From assembly GCA_907165065.1 (NCBI GenBank), contig OU015523.1:119686246-119750245 (forward strand): a DNA stretch of 64,000 nt, written 5' to 3'. The translations under genes were made by a program, and so were the position numbers. The notes below the pieces were generated by a model that ran no database searches, was not told the DNA's origin, and saw only the letters and a list, made by a program, of their open reading frames with translations. Shown piece after piece: positions 11,901 through 23,804 of this stretch (position 1 is the first letter of the stretch; every line of letters begins with the position of its first letter). Origin of the DNA: Caprimulgus europaeus. Its lineage: Eukaryota; Chordata; Aves; Caprimulgiformes; Caprimulgidae.

Positions 11901-14029
11901 GAACAGGCAGCTGCTTCTGCCTTTCTTTTGTGCTGAAGTGCATTTTCTTGGCTAGAGGGAACAATACAAGAATGTTTTACTCTGAATTACATTGACAAAG
12001 TAAGTCCTGGCAACATCGGATCTATTATTCTAATGAAATATCTGCTTTGGAAGTTATAAGAAACACTTCCCAAATTTTCTGTAGTCAGAGGTCATAGTTG
12101 CTAGAAAAAAATTCTTCATATCCACTTCTGAGAGGAAAATTCCATTATAGGGTATAGCTGTACCCAGACAGCTCATCTCCAAACATGGATAAATTTCTGT
12201 GCCATGTGTTTCAATATACTACAAACATCTGGGGAAATAAGTTGTAGACATTTAATATTGATTGGAATCCCTTTAAAATAAATTTGAATATGCTTCTTTG
12301 AGGAAAATGAAGATCATTATGCCATCTCTTTGTCTTCAATCTTTCAATCTTCAGGGGTGTTATTATCCAATTTTATTTCTACATCATCTGGGAGAAAGGT
12401 ATTCTTTGTTTCCCCTTCCTAAACAATTTTGCCTAAAATAATAAATATGCAAATCTAGATCCTTTTAGTCCTTTCTTGTGTGCCATAATGAGCTGTAACA
12501 ATGATATTGATGTTATTGTCACTACTACTGACACAAACACCTAGTCAACAGAGTTGTTGTTTCAGGCTCTCTGAAAATTCAAGCAGAATTCACTGTTGAC
12601 GTGTGAGTATTTTTGGAAGATGTGATTTGCAAGTGTGATTCTTAAAATATTTTCTATTTAAAGAAGAAAATTAAGACTGAAGAAAAACTATGGGGAAAAA
12701 GAAGTTCTTTCACCTTCAGCTAACCTTTTATCAAATTAAAATAAATATTGATATAAATGTGAAAAGTACTTTTTAGCTTTCTTCAATAGTCTGTGGCACA
12801 GGAATAGTAATAATACAGCAGGTTAAATCTCCTGTGCAGGGCCAAACTAATGGGTCATAAATTTGGCAAAATGTTCTTGCATTTGTTAAAGTCAGTGGTA
12901 AGATCCCCTCTGGTATTAGAAGGAAGAAGGTCTGACCTGCAGAGTACCCCTGTGACATTATATACATAAAACTTCCTCATCAATGTGGCTCTATGAGATT
13001 AGCTCTGTAGATGGCAGTAACTGATTAGCTGCTTGTAATAATAATATTAGCATTTCAGACTCTCAAATCGTCCACTCTCAAAACCTGGCACTATTATTTT
13101 CTGAAAAGAGCAATTTTTTCCCATTCTTCATGACTTACATTAATTAAGCTCCTAGGGTTTGTCCAGTATCATCCTTCTGTTTTCTTGTTTGTTGGCCATG
13201 GTTTTGAAAGCCATTGGACTGATTTTCCAAGAGAAGTGTAGCTGATTAGTAATCTGCTACTCTAAATATGTGTTCCTCTTCCATAACTATTAGGGGTTTA
13301 GTGCATTTTTTATAATTGCTTGTTCAAAGACCTCCTGCGGGTCTGGTAGGTTTTCCCTACACTTCATCTCCCTTACTGGATGACAGTGGCAAATGATTTT
13401 ATTTTTCATTTGCCCTAGAAGAAGACCACACATAATTTTTTGTTTAATGTCAGCAAGCTTTAAAAAAGTTGATATTTAACTGGTGCTAGTTAAAAGCAGT
13501 TTTCAAACATGTCTTCTGTCTCTCTATTTATAGAACAAAGACTACAATTTCTAGTGTCATCTCAGTTCTCTGACCACTGTCTTGATTTTAGCATAGGTCA
13601 CATTTATGAAATGTCAATGTATTCAGAGAAATTGGTTACTCTAGTCAGCCATTTTATTTAAATCTTCTCATGAAGATGTAACAGATAAGACTGGATAAAA
13701 CTCTCAGAGGTAACTAGAGAAGAATTTCAATGAGGTCTTCTTTCAAAGCTCTACAGGAGTATCGTATATATTGCTCTTACAATAACATTTACACCAATGA
13801 CAGGAAAGTAGTATTGTGTTTATGCAATTTATTGCTTAGTGTTGCTATGGGGCAGATTCTAATATCTCATGCATATTCTAAAAATAGCTCTACAAATTAA
13901 CATTAATGACCTCAGGAGGGTCTTGTGTTTCCATTGTTGTTGGAAATTGATCTAAAAGGGGACAGCCCCAAACTTTAGACTTTTGTACAGCGTGTTTTGT
14001 CTGTAAATTGAAAGGCATTTTAAAATAAA
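8988..14029. other. AT-rich unique sequence, no gene seen
   Basis: About 5 kb without a recognisable gene or repeat. Overlapping small frames near 11005-11253 and 11647-11964 have no domain and no convincing splice context. A modest hairpin (AAAGCCTG at 11276-11283 against CAGGCTTT at 11303-11310) is the only local structure I noted. Confidence 0.5.
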
Positions 14030-14100
14030 GCTCAGCATCACTATCCCTTCTTTGCAGATGGAGAAAGCAGGGAGAACTGTCTTACTCAAGATTGTCCCAT
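14030..14100 (-). repeat. MIR-like SINE relic
   Basis: CACTATCCCTTCTTTGCAGA followed by TGGAGAAAGCAGGG and CTTACTCAAGATTGTC resembles the reverse complement of MIR (CCCATTTTACAGATGAGGAAACTGAGG...). The fragment is short and diverged, and the ends are uncertain. Confidence 0.5.
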
Positions 14101-15794
14101 TAAATAAAAGAGCCACAGGTGAATCCACATCCCATTGGCTGTTACTTACTCTTCCAGTTCATTATTTTAACTTGTAATAATCTTGACTACTTGAACTGAG
14201 TGGTACCTTTTCATATTATTGGCAACAAAAGTCTTACTCTAGCATTCTCGAAAGAATGCTATATGTAATTCGTTTTACAAAATTTTCTAGGTTTTTTAAT
14301 TTTATGGCATTATAAAAGAAATAAAAATGCTATCAAAATATTACCTAAATAGCTATTAAAATTTTAAATAAGTTTGAGTATATTTTAACCTTCAAAATCA
14401 GTAAATATTAATAATATTTTGCTTTTACATGTAGATTACTTTTTGGAATCATAATATTTTATCTGTATTTGTAGTTAAACAAAATAGGAAATCTGTGTCT
14501 GTCTAAAATTACAATAATTGGAAACAAATGCAATATTTTTGCTTACCCAGGTTTTCTGACTAATAATCAATTTTTCTTCAATAAATTGGTGAACAAAAAT
14601 ACCCACTTACATGAGAAATAAATTGCATGTGGAGCAGTAAGAACATGAGAAGATATAAAACCAATGTTTGTTCATGTATCACAAGTTGTTGTGGATGGAA
14701 TCTGTTTTTCATTCTCTTTTCTTGTAACATATATAGCAACACAAGTCTAAGTCTGTTACTTAGTCTTCTAAGTGCTAACTAAGTACAAACCATGAATAAT
14801 GCACTAGAAAATAATACTCCTCCCCATCCCCCCCCCCAAAAAAAAATTACTTAATTCACTGTGAGTTAAAAGATTTTCTTTATCAAAAGAAGACAAGAGA
14901 TCAGTGTCATTAGCTGTTTATGAATTCTTACAACAATGTGTAGTTTTGAAGAATTAGTTTATGTTGTTTACATCAACAGGTTTTACCCTATTTTAAAAAG
15001 GAAGACAAGCTATTACTGCATGTACTGGAAATTTTTCTTAAAAGTACACTGTCTAGAATGGCATCAACTTTTAATAATTGAGAGGAAGTATTGAGGCTAT
15101 TTAAATTTTAAAATATTGTAACCTATAGAATACCAAATCAATTTTTACTGATGTAATTTAGAAAAAGAATAAGAATATTCAGGCTTGAGACATACTTAAT
15201 TCTGAGGATGTTTTTTTACCACATACCTCTGATCAGAATGTTCTTGCTGGCTAGATCAATCACATGGAATCTATATGGAAATTGTTAAATATGATCTGCT
15301 GAAAAATCTGTATATACAGATCATGTTCTGTTTAGCCTCTGAGGAGAAATAATTTTATAAAAAGGAAAAAAATGTTTTTAATCATTCAGTGTTCCACTTT
15401 TCAGCAGTTAATTATGATGAAACGGGAGCTCTCTTCCAAACAGCCTATGAGGGGAAAAAAAAAAAAAAAAAAGAGGATAATCTACTTCTGCAGATATATA
15501 TGTTATATAAGATGTTCCTTTTTTAGTTCTAAAAAGAATCAAAGGAAAGATACACTTACATGTATTATATAATATTTTTTATACAGCCAATACATTGCAA
15601 GATTTTCAAAAGAGCACTTTTTCAGCATTACTAACCATTCAAAAGAGGAACCTGAGGTCCTAATACAATATTTTTTTAACTTGATGACCAACACTGAGAA
15701 ATGTTCTTGTAATACTCATCTTCATCTAAAAATGGCACAGTCCTATATGAGACAAAATCAAGTGCCAGATTTTAAAATATATCCTCATTTCTTA
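14101..15794. other. Very AT-rich unique sequence, no gene seen
   Basis: Among the most AT-rich stretches in the window, especially 14230-14620. It holds homopolymer runs (C10 then A10 near 14829-14848; an A run near 15455-15471). No gene or transposon is recognised. Confidence 0.5.
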
Positions 15795-15853
15795 GGTAGG
15801 ATCACAGAAACTGACAGACTGAGTCAGACCCATGGCCAACTCTAGCAACCTTT
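15795..15853 (-). mobile_element. Ancient CR1-like fragment next to a younger CR1
   Basis: GACTGAGTCAGACCCATGGC and the following CTCTAGCA resemble the same ancient CR1-like 3' region seen at 8685. It stops where a younger CR1 begins at about 15855, so the younger copy may have inserted into it. The fragment is short and identification is tentative. Confidence 0.4.
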
Positions 15854-15854
15854 C

Positions 15855-16230
15855 ACAGAATCACACAGTCACAGAATTGCCTCAGTTGGAAAAGACCTTT
15901 TCCAAAAGATCATTGAGTTCAATCATTAGCCTCACACTGACAAGTCGCCAAGTAACCCATGTCCCTCAGCACTATGTCTACGTGACTTAAATACCTTCAG
16001 GGATGGGGACTCCACCACTTCCCTGGGAAACCCCTTCCAATGCCTGAGAACCATTTCAGCAAAGAAATTCTTCCTCATATCCAATCTAAATTTCCTTTGG
16101 CCCAACTTAAGGCCTTTTCCTCTTGTCCTATCACTTACTACTTGGTAGAACAGATCCACCCCCACCTCTCTACACCCTCCTTTCAGGGAGTTGTAGAGAG
16201 TGAGAAGATCCTTTTCTCTAACACTAGTAC
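15855..16230 (-). mobile_element. CR1 LINE, 5'-truncated 3' end
   Basis: On the plus strand the copy begins CACAGAATCACACAGTCACA, the reverse complement of the CR1 terminal repeats, then reads AGTTGGAAAAGACC, CCATGTCCCTCAGCAC, GGGGACTCCACCACTTCCCT and GTTGTAGAGAGTGAGAAG. On the minus strand the frame at 15932-16165 gives the C-terminal end of CR1 ORF2p (a [12 protein letters not shown] block, then RKNFF and [10 protein letters not shown]), here with 77 codons still open. Only the last part of ORF2 and the 3' UTR are present. It belongs to the same general type as the plus-strand copy at 16619 but is more diverged. Confidence 0.9.
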
Positions 16231-16618
16231 TAGATCCTTCAGAGAAAATAAGATATTAGAAGTAGAAAGATACAGAATAATTTTCCTAGTAAGAAAAATT
16301 CTTCTAAAGTATTGAAATTAAAAATGTTGAGATTTTTAATCTCCCCAGTGAGTCGTAGGATTTCCAAGGGGACCTCTGGATACTCAGGCCCCTGCCAACC
16401 AGACCAAGTTGTACTGTCCAAAATGAAAATACACAACATGTGACATTTGCTGACTTTCTATATACAGGCTGATGGAAACTGAGAACTGGTTAGAAACTAC
16501 TTTAAATTATTTTGATACATTTCTTTCTAGATTATTTTTTTTTCTGATGAACTGAAACCCTCTGAGAAGCCCAGAGAGCTTATTAAAACAACAGATGTTT
16601 AATATGTAAGGGGATTGT
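16231..16618. other. Spacer between two inverted CR1 copies
   Basis: About 390 bp of sequence with no recognised gene or repeat. It separates the 5' ends of two CR1 copies that point away from each other. Confidence 0.6.
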
Positions 16619-17302
16619 ATGAGGTTTATCAAGGCCAAGTGCCGGGTCCTACACTTCGGTGAAAACAACCCCATGAAACACTACAGACTTGGGGAAGAGT
16701 GGCTGGAAAGCTGCCCAGCAGAAAAGGACCCAGGTGTGCTGGTTGACAACTGGCTGGATATGAGCCAACAGTGTTCACAGACAGCCAAGAAGGCCAATAG
16801 TATCTTGGCTTGTATCAGAAATAGTGTGGCCAGCAGGACCAGGGCAGTGATCGTCCCCCTGTACTGGGCACTGGTGAGGCTGCTCCTCAAGTCCTGTGTT
16901 CAGTTTTGGGCCCCTCACTCCAAGAAGGACATGGAGGTGCTGGAACATGTGCAAAGAAGGGCAACAAGGCTGTTGGAGGGTCTACAGCACATGTCTTATG
17001 AGGAGGAGCTGAGGGAACTAGGATTGTTTACTCTCGAGAAAAGAATGCTGAGGGGTGATCTTATTGCTCTCTACAATTACCTGAAAGAAGGGTGTAGTGA
17101 GATGGGTGTTAGTCTCTTCTCCCAAGTAATGAGTAATAGGACAAGAAGAAATGGCCTCAAGTTGCACCAGGGGAAGTTTAGATTGAATGGCAGGAAAAAT
17201 TTATTCACTGAAAGGGTTGTCAAGCATTGGAACAGGCTGCCCAGGGAAGTGGTTGAGTCATCAACCACACACCATCCCTGGAGGTGTTTAAAAGACATGT
17301 AG
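16619..17302 (+). pseudogene. CR1 ORF2 C-terminal remnant (227 codons)
   Basis: This is the C-terminal region of the CR1 endonuclease/reverse transcriptase protein, downstream of the catalytic palm. Recognisable CR1 blocks occur in order: [11 protein letters not shown] near residue 4, [20 protein letters not shown] near 23, the [20 protein letters not shown] region near 60, [20 protein letters not shown] near 93, [20 protein letters not shown] near 126, and RLPREVVES near 205. After that block a 10-nt insertion (near 17258-17268) changes the frame: the normal SPSLEVFKSR ending is replaced by [14 protein letters not shown] before the stop. It has no promoter, no endonuclease and no RT catalytic residues, so it is a dead fragment. 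Confidence 0.9.
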
Positions 17303-17403
17303 ATGTGGCACTTTGGCACATGGTTTGGTGGGCATGGTGGTGTTGAGCTGATGGTTGGACTCTATGATCTTAGAGGTCTTTTCCATCCTTAATGATTCTA
17401 TGA
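16619..17403 (+). mobile_element. CR1 LINE, 5'-truncated, relatively young
   Basis: This copy contains the last third of CR1 ORF2 and the whole 3' UTR. It ends AATGATTCTATG, the typical avian CR1 3' end with one ATTCTATG unit and no poly(A) tail. CR1 elements insert by target-primed reverse transcription and usually lack target-site duplications; none is evident here. The 5' truncation falls just before the conserved '[13 protein letters not shown]' block of ORF2. The reading frame is open for 227 codons, which suggests this is younger than the other CR1 copies, apart perhaps from the one at 24091. Confidence 0.95.
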
Positions 17404-17497
17404 GACAATTCCCAGCTATATCCTAAGGCACCTTGAGACCTTTGGATATTTTTCTTATGTAAAGCATGTTCAGATGAGAGTGAACCTTTTGCCTTTT

Positions 17498-17555
17498 AGC
17501 CACAGTTCACTCCTTCCCAGTCTTTAAGCCACAGTTCACTCCTTCCCAGTCTTTA
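17498..17555. repeat. Perfect 29-bp tandem duplication
   Basis: The 29-bp unit starting AGCCACAGTTCACTC and ending CAGTCTTTA is present twice, back to back and without a mismatch (17498-17526, 17527-17555). The next bases repeat AGC before diverging. The identity points to a very recent duplication, an allele difference, or an assembly artefact. Confidence 0.95.
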
Positions 17556-17872
17556 AGCTAGGATGCACATGGCCCTTCAGGGATACTGCAAAAAAAAATA
17601 TATTTAGTTGCTGTCAAGCACTTTTGAAAATGAGTATTCAGAATTTTTCAAATTTTGCCTCTTCAAATTTTTGGCAGACAGCCAATGTCTTTTGCAATTT
17701 AGGTTCATCATGCTAACATTACACAGATCACTTCTTAAAATAACTGGAAGAAAATGGCATGCAGTGTTGAATCAAAGAATCCATGAACTGCAACTTTTGG
17801 TAAAAACAATGCATAAAACACAAGTTATGAGCAGTAGGGGACAGAACATAAATTTTTTCTTTAGTCCTTCTT

Positions 17873-17908
17873 CTGGCAGAATTTCCCTTGACTTCTATGG
17901 GAATTTGT
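17873..17908. repeat. Possible ancient palindromic repeat relic
   Basis: CAGAATTTCCCTTGACTTCT followed by ATGGGAATTTG resembles a palindromic motif (CAAAACTCCCATTGACTTCAATGGGAGTTTTG-like) that I recall as abundant in turtle, crocodile and bird genomes and thought to be an old DNA-transposon-like repeat. The match is short and from memory. A better copy is at 58841-58897. Confidence 0.35.
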
Positions 17909-20539
17909 TTTGATGAAAGACATCAGTACTTGACCTTAGAACTTCTAAATAGGGAACTGTTTCACTGTATGAATCAGATGATTAATTCTTTTGTATGGAT
18001 GATAGCATCTTCATATTTCAGTGTGTGTTTCCAAAGCACACACAGAAATGCAGGGCAAGGCCTAGTTAGCTGAATTTTTGAAAGGTGTCAAGGAAACCTT
18101 ATATTATATAGATGCAACTTCAACAAAGATGAGTATTGAGCAACATTGTGCCTGAAAACCTAAGTACAATGGTGTTTTGATAACAGTGAATTTCTATCTT
18201 TGGAAGCAAAGTTTGGTTTGTACTTGATTTACTGAAGAACACACCTCATGCTTTCTGCCTCTTGGATAACTCTTACTGTACTAGATATTTAATTGATACA
18301 CCTAAGTAAGGAAAAGGTGATATAGGAATAAGGAAACAAGAGCATTTTCCAGTCCCAGAAATCTATCTAAAAGAGATATCAGATGGGGTGAAATGTCAGA
18401 TTTCTGGAGCAGTAAAACAAGCTGCCAGGAATGCACTGCATGATCTCTACTCAGCTCAGGGAATGCTATTTGTACCTTCCCCTTGTCTCTAGATGGATTT
18501 TGGGACATGCATGATACTATTTTAGGAACCTAATCTCAGGTCTGAATATTAGGGGATGGATGAAAGCTTATATTTTCATTATTTTTTAGTTCAAACCTGC
18601 TTATATCCAACCTCTTCTTTCAAAGCACTATCCACATCTTGTCTTACACCAGGTTTTCTTATATAACTTTTCACCAGGAAAAGTTAAAATTTTGCATCAC
18701 TCTGTGGACAAAATCCTAATCTGTCACTTTGCAAGTGTGTCACATTAATCCTGTGAAACATATGCCTTTTCATTCGTCACAGACCCTTTCTGTCAAACGG
18801 CTTCATCCCTAACTAACTGGAATGTCTGTTTATATCACAACATATCCTGAAAAACCTATCAGGTTGCTTTAAATGACAAATAAGGAAATTAGACCTCTGT
18901 AAATTTGGTATAAGAACAGGACATTGTAGAAGCTCACCTGAAAACAGTGCTTCAGGTCTCAGGAAACTGAACACTTTTGTTTCTGAATAAGTAAACCAGG
19001 CAGTTAGTTGTTTCAGCTTCTGATGATAAACACTCTGTAAATATTTAGATAGTTAGGGTTGACAGCCTTTCTTCATTAAAGAGTATTTGATAGAAATGAA
19101 GGCTACTTGACCTGCTCTACAAGTGGTAAACCTTGACTTTCAAATTGTCACTTTACATCAGTTGAGAATCTGCCTTAATGCACTTTTCTAAAGAAAAGCC
19201 ATTGATCTCCATGAGCTTTGCATAATACCAAATTATTGCAAAAAATCAAAAAGGCATCTAATTCTTCCTAGTAAAAACGGTTTGCATGCAGCTAACTTTA
19301 CAATGGAAAGTAATATCATAAGCCCAAGTGTCCTTGAAAGGTTTCTGTGCTTTTTAGAGGAAATGAAGACGGTTCTCTGAGGTAAAATGAGGTCTAAGGC
19401 TAATGTGCCTGATTGTAAATTCAGGCACAGGGATCACTTGTTCAGAGGCAATATGATAAGCAGTGGTAAGAATTAGTTGGTTTAAATGGTGCATTAGGTG
19501 ACAACGGAAGCAGTATCTCCTTCTTGTAAAGTACTGCTCTGTTTTTAGTTTATTGCTTTTAATGGCTAATAATACATAGGTGAGTAGGGGAATTTTGCTT
19601 GTGGTGTCCAGAGGGGATTATTTTTTTCTTCTATGATTTCAATTCTTGTATTTGGAAAAAAAAGAATCCATATTTTATACTATTTATACATGAACTGGGC
19701 TTGTGCAAATAAATATTTTTCAACTTCAGATATATGTAAACCCAGGAATTTCTGTATGGGGAGGAAAATGCCTAATATGTCATTCATTTCTATTCCTGCG
19801 GGAGTATAAGGAATATCTTTTTTTTTTTCACATTTCTGGTTGTAGGAAATTTATTTCATGTAGCTTACAACACCATGAGAACTTGAACAGGTAGCAAGAT
19901 CCACATCAGAGGTGGCAGGGCAGAACCCGCTTTGGAAGTCAGCTGCATTGTTACAGAGTTGTCAGAAATTCTTGCTCTTTTCAGTTACGGGTCAGAAATA
20001 ATTAATAGGTTAAATAGTAAGGTTGCTATTAATTTGTAGATGGTCTGTAGGTCTGAGAAGAGTAGGAGATTAGGAGCTAGCACAGTATGATACTTTTTGC
20101 AATGTAATGAGATAAGAAAACACAGTGTCCATTTATAGACCTCCTTGTGAAAGTTTTCTAGAGTGAGCAGAATTTGCTTCTGAGTCACTGGAGCAATAAG
20201 TAGCTATGACTGCTGCTTTCCTGCTCAGTTCTCCTAGTTTTATTTGCTATGTTATCTTGGTGTCTGCTATATCTGGGCCAGCCTGGAGCTATCTATGGTA
20301 GTAGTCCCAGTTTTGGTACTTTATTGGCATTATTCACAGCATCATAGTCACTGTTTCTCATTGATGCTCTTGGCTGCTTCCACATCACAAATAGTCATAA
20401 TATTCATATTAACACTACTCCTACCAGTCAGGTGGGAGACCATTTCTGCATTCCACAAACTCCATTTCCCTGGTCTGCAAAACTTATTTCACAGAGGCAG
20501 ATAAGTGTTACTATATCTGAGCTATGGCTTCAGTCATAA

Positions 20540-20790
20540 TTTCTCTTTGCTTGACACTCCTCGTTTCCCCTTTCTATTCATTTTTTTACCAAGTTAAAGA
20601 CTCTCGTTAATCCCCTTGCACCCCATCTCTGATTCTCTCACGTGTCCCTTAATCAGTCCTATTGATACTGTTGACCTTTCCTATTTTTCCTTCTAATTTT
20701 TTTCCTCAACCTTTTCATTGTATAATCATCCCTCTCTCAAATATCTCTATTACCCTCATCATTCCTGTACAAGTTTCTGGCTGTGTCTTC
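20540..20790. other. Pyrimidine-rich tract
   Basis: The plus strand is dominated by C and T, with phrases such as CACTCCTCGTTTCCCCTTTC and CCATCTCTGATTCTCTCACG. No unit repeats exactly, so it is not a microsatellite. It may be an old degraded repeat or simply a strand-asymmetric tract. No function is assigned. Confidence 0.5.
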
Positions 20791-22739
20791 CTGCCCCTAC
20801 CTTATTACCTTAAAGAGTAATTTGTTATTGTTGCATTTATTTTGTTTTGTATTCAAGTTATAATTGTCCTGATATAAGTTAATCCCACAGCAGAATCAAA
20901 AACACAGTAGATTGCACTTCCCACCACAGGTGACATATGTCAGTTAGCTAAGGGAGCTCCACAAAGGTCTAACCCTGAACTAACCTCTATTTCCTCCCAG
21001 AAGGATAATGATAACGAGCACTGATGCATAGCACAGTAGGTTCCTGCCATGAGACTACTCAGTCAGAAGGAGCTGCGTTTTGCTCTGGATCCATCTTCTG
21101 CATGGGTTCACCATGATAGCCCCATGCCCTGTTCACACAGTTTGCTTGGTTTAGGCAGAAGGAGAGGGTCAAAATGTCTTTTTGCCTGTACTCTTCCTCT
21201 TGATATATACTTAGCATGTGTTTTAGAGCATGATACTAGACAAATCTGAGAAGAATGTGTGATCAGTGTGATCAGAGACCCTGAAAGCCTGTTTCATTTG
21301 GGTGGTTTTCTGCAGTCATGCCTCTCATGCAGCATGTAAGAGTCTTACAAATGGAAAAAAATGTGAAATTTACACAACATATTCTTCAACGCTCACATTT
21401 TATAAAATGTGACCAGCAGATCCTACAAAACCAGGGATGCTCTGGGATTTGGGGATCCCCGTTCCCTGCTCCATGGAGTGTGTAGAGGCCAACAGCTACC
21501 TAATGACACCCCAATCACTGCATTTCCTACAGCCTTTATATCATGCATGGGGAGTTTGGTCTTGCATGTAAATACATGCTTCCTAGTGGCCTTGAAAAAG
21601 CTGACAGCATGACAGAAGAAATGATTTAGCTGCTGGAAGCATAATAGTGTGTAGAATATGCATCTACATATGTTGAATCTTCCTTGGTAATGACAATAGA
21701 AACATTTCAACTTGGAAGAGTCTGAAAGGCTGACACAGGGTGAACTCATGCAGCCCGTCTTTGTCAGCATTTCTAGAGGGCAATGTAATAACAGTGGGGG
21801 GAAAAAAAACAGCATCTACAAATCACCAAATGGAGATTAGTGCACGGGAAGCATTTAAACTGAAGGACAGTTAAAATTTATGATTTAGGCATTTAGACTC
21901 AGGCTTTTCTGATCTTATGTGTCAGAACAAAGTCAGCTGTAAAGCAATACCAAAAAATCATTGGTAATGAGGGAGACACAACTGTCAGACAACAAAGTTT
22001 CAAGTGGAGCTCAAGATAAAAAGAAAAATAGATTTATGATCTAGGTGCTTGGAGTTTTCTGGTTTTGTTTGGTGGGGAAAAAAGAAATGTCATCTTCAAA
22101 AATGATGTACTGAATTGGTTGTAAATGGAAGGAAAAAAATAAAAGAAAAGCTGCCAAAAAATAGGGAAGTTTAAAGCTTCCCAGACACATTTTATTGTCT
22201 TTTCATAAAGAACATGTCTTTTTATCTTTTTTTTATGGCCTTATGATAATCTGAAACAAAAGAATATTATTTATTGTGAAATATTGGGGAAAATAGTTAA
22301 AAAATTGTGAAGATTTTATAGGTGCCACATACCAACGTAGCATATCTAACATGGTATTCGTGTAACTGTTCTGCCATGCAGTATTCCAGACAGTTTTTAA
22401 CAAGGGAGTTGAAATAGCTTCCATATAGTTTTACATATATATTAACAATATTGCCATGTAGCCATGTCTAATGCCTGTAAAGTGGAGTATGAAATGAGAG
22501 TTTCATAGTGTGATAAAGCTGAAGAAAAAGCACACTTGAAGTGATGATACACTGAAATCATTAAAGGCAAGATGAGAGCTGCTCTGATTTGTCTTAGCTT
22601 AGGATTCAGCCCTTACATTTCAGTGTTGTTTTGGAAAAGCCTGCAAAATTTGGATGATAAATTGTGTACTTCTAGCTCTCATCTTTGCAAATATGCACTC
22701 TTAGGTTACAAGATATAAGACCTTTCTCCACACACAGGA

Positions 22740-23270
22740 AAGAGTATAGAGGCACAAAGGCAGGTGAGGGATTTCCAATTACCGCTTCAGAGATATGGTT
22801 CCTCCCAGGGCTATCTCAGGGAAGCCTCAGCCCCATGGGCCAGGGATGATACTCAACACCATAGGTCAATGGGAGAGCACCTTACAGACTGGGGGAGTCA
22901 CTGCTTATGTGGGTGAGAGACATTGTGTGGTGCTGGGAAAAGCATTTCAGGATTGCACAACTTACTACGAGATGTTTGGGTAATGAACCAAAGGTGGCAA
23001 AAGGAAGGGATCAAGGGGGTTGGGAGAGGAACAATTGTGGGAAAACAGATAAGAGGAGAGCTGCATGTAAACAGAGGTGGTCAGTCTGTGCATTTGGCCA
23101 TGCCTTATGCCTGTGAACACAGTCTGTCCTGCCTTCTCATTAAAATCCATATCTAACTCTTTTTCTGGAAAAGGGATTTCCTCTGTAGTGCTTATGTGTA
23201 GATGAAGGTCTAAGTGCCAGCAACTGGAAAGGAGTTCACAAAGAAGACTTTGTCACCTAAATTCAGGGAA
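22740..23270. other. Unclassified block, more GC- and purine-rich than its surroundings
   Basis: The base composition shifts visibly from the AT-rich flanks, with G-rich pieces such as GGGATCAAGGGGGTTGGGAG and a CATTAAAATCC that could serve as a polyadenylation-like signal near 23138. Overlapping short frames occur on both strands (plus 22795-22983, 22907-23116, 22923-23156; minus 22965-23150). These properties suit an old LTR or another inserted element, but I cannot find TG...CA ends, a target duplication or a family match by eye. If it is an element, it is a broken fossil. Confidence 0.3.
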
Positions 23271-23804
23271 ATACCTTTTTATAGTCAATAGAGAGAAATT
23301 ATTAGAGGGTGAAAGTGTTGATTTATTTCAGACATGAAATGTAAAGACTTGTAAGCTATAGGTATCAGTTTCTCTTCTATGAGAAAGCAGTCCAGAATTA
23401 CCATTTCACTGATAACATTTACATTTGGTAAGCTGATTCTACCCTAGAAGACAAACATTGTGTATGTCACAACAGATCACAGAGAAAATCACAGATCACA
23501 AATTACCATGTTTACAAATAAGTGCTAAAGCATTATCTCAGGTATAAAGATTATTCTAACATAATATTTAAATATTTTCATTCTTTTTCTTGGTATTGAT
23601 GAATGCAGCATCTTGAAGGCTATTTCTACTAAGGACTGAATGTCACAAAAGCATTTATTTGGTGCAGTGTTGCTACTCAGAGAGAATGTAAAATAAGATC
23701 TATTTCAAAAAACTTAAACAAATTGAGGAAGAAATTCTCTTTGCTTACAGTTCACATTCAGAACTTAACCTCAAATCTTGTATCTTCTTCTAGGGTATTA
23801 GGAT
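23271..23804. other. AT-rich unique sequence, no gene seen
   Basis: No gene or repeat is recognised between the unclassified block and the CR1 cluster. Confidence 0.5.

Larger units (their letters stand above)
17404..22739. other. Unique sequence, no gene seen; one tandem duplication and a pyrimidine-rich tract
   Basis: Holds an exact 29-bp tandem duplication (17498-17555), an old palindromic repeat relic (17873-17908) and a strongly C/T-rich plus strand at about 20540-20790. A 130-codon minus-strand frame at 21423-21815 and the plus frames at 17608-17913 and 20244-20504 have no domain I recognise; they look like chance frames. No host exon can be supported. Confidence 0.5.

Noticed and set aside
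15453-15475. A-run as the tail of a processed pseudogene
   Set aside because: No upstream sequence resembling a spliced host mRNA and no target duplication seen.
21423-21815. 130-codon minus-strand frame
   Set aside because: No domain or conserved motif seen, and plus-strand frames overlap it; kept only as unproved.
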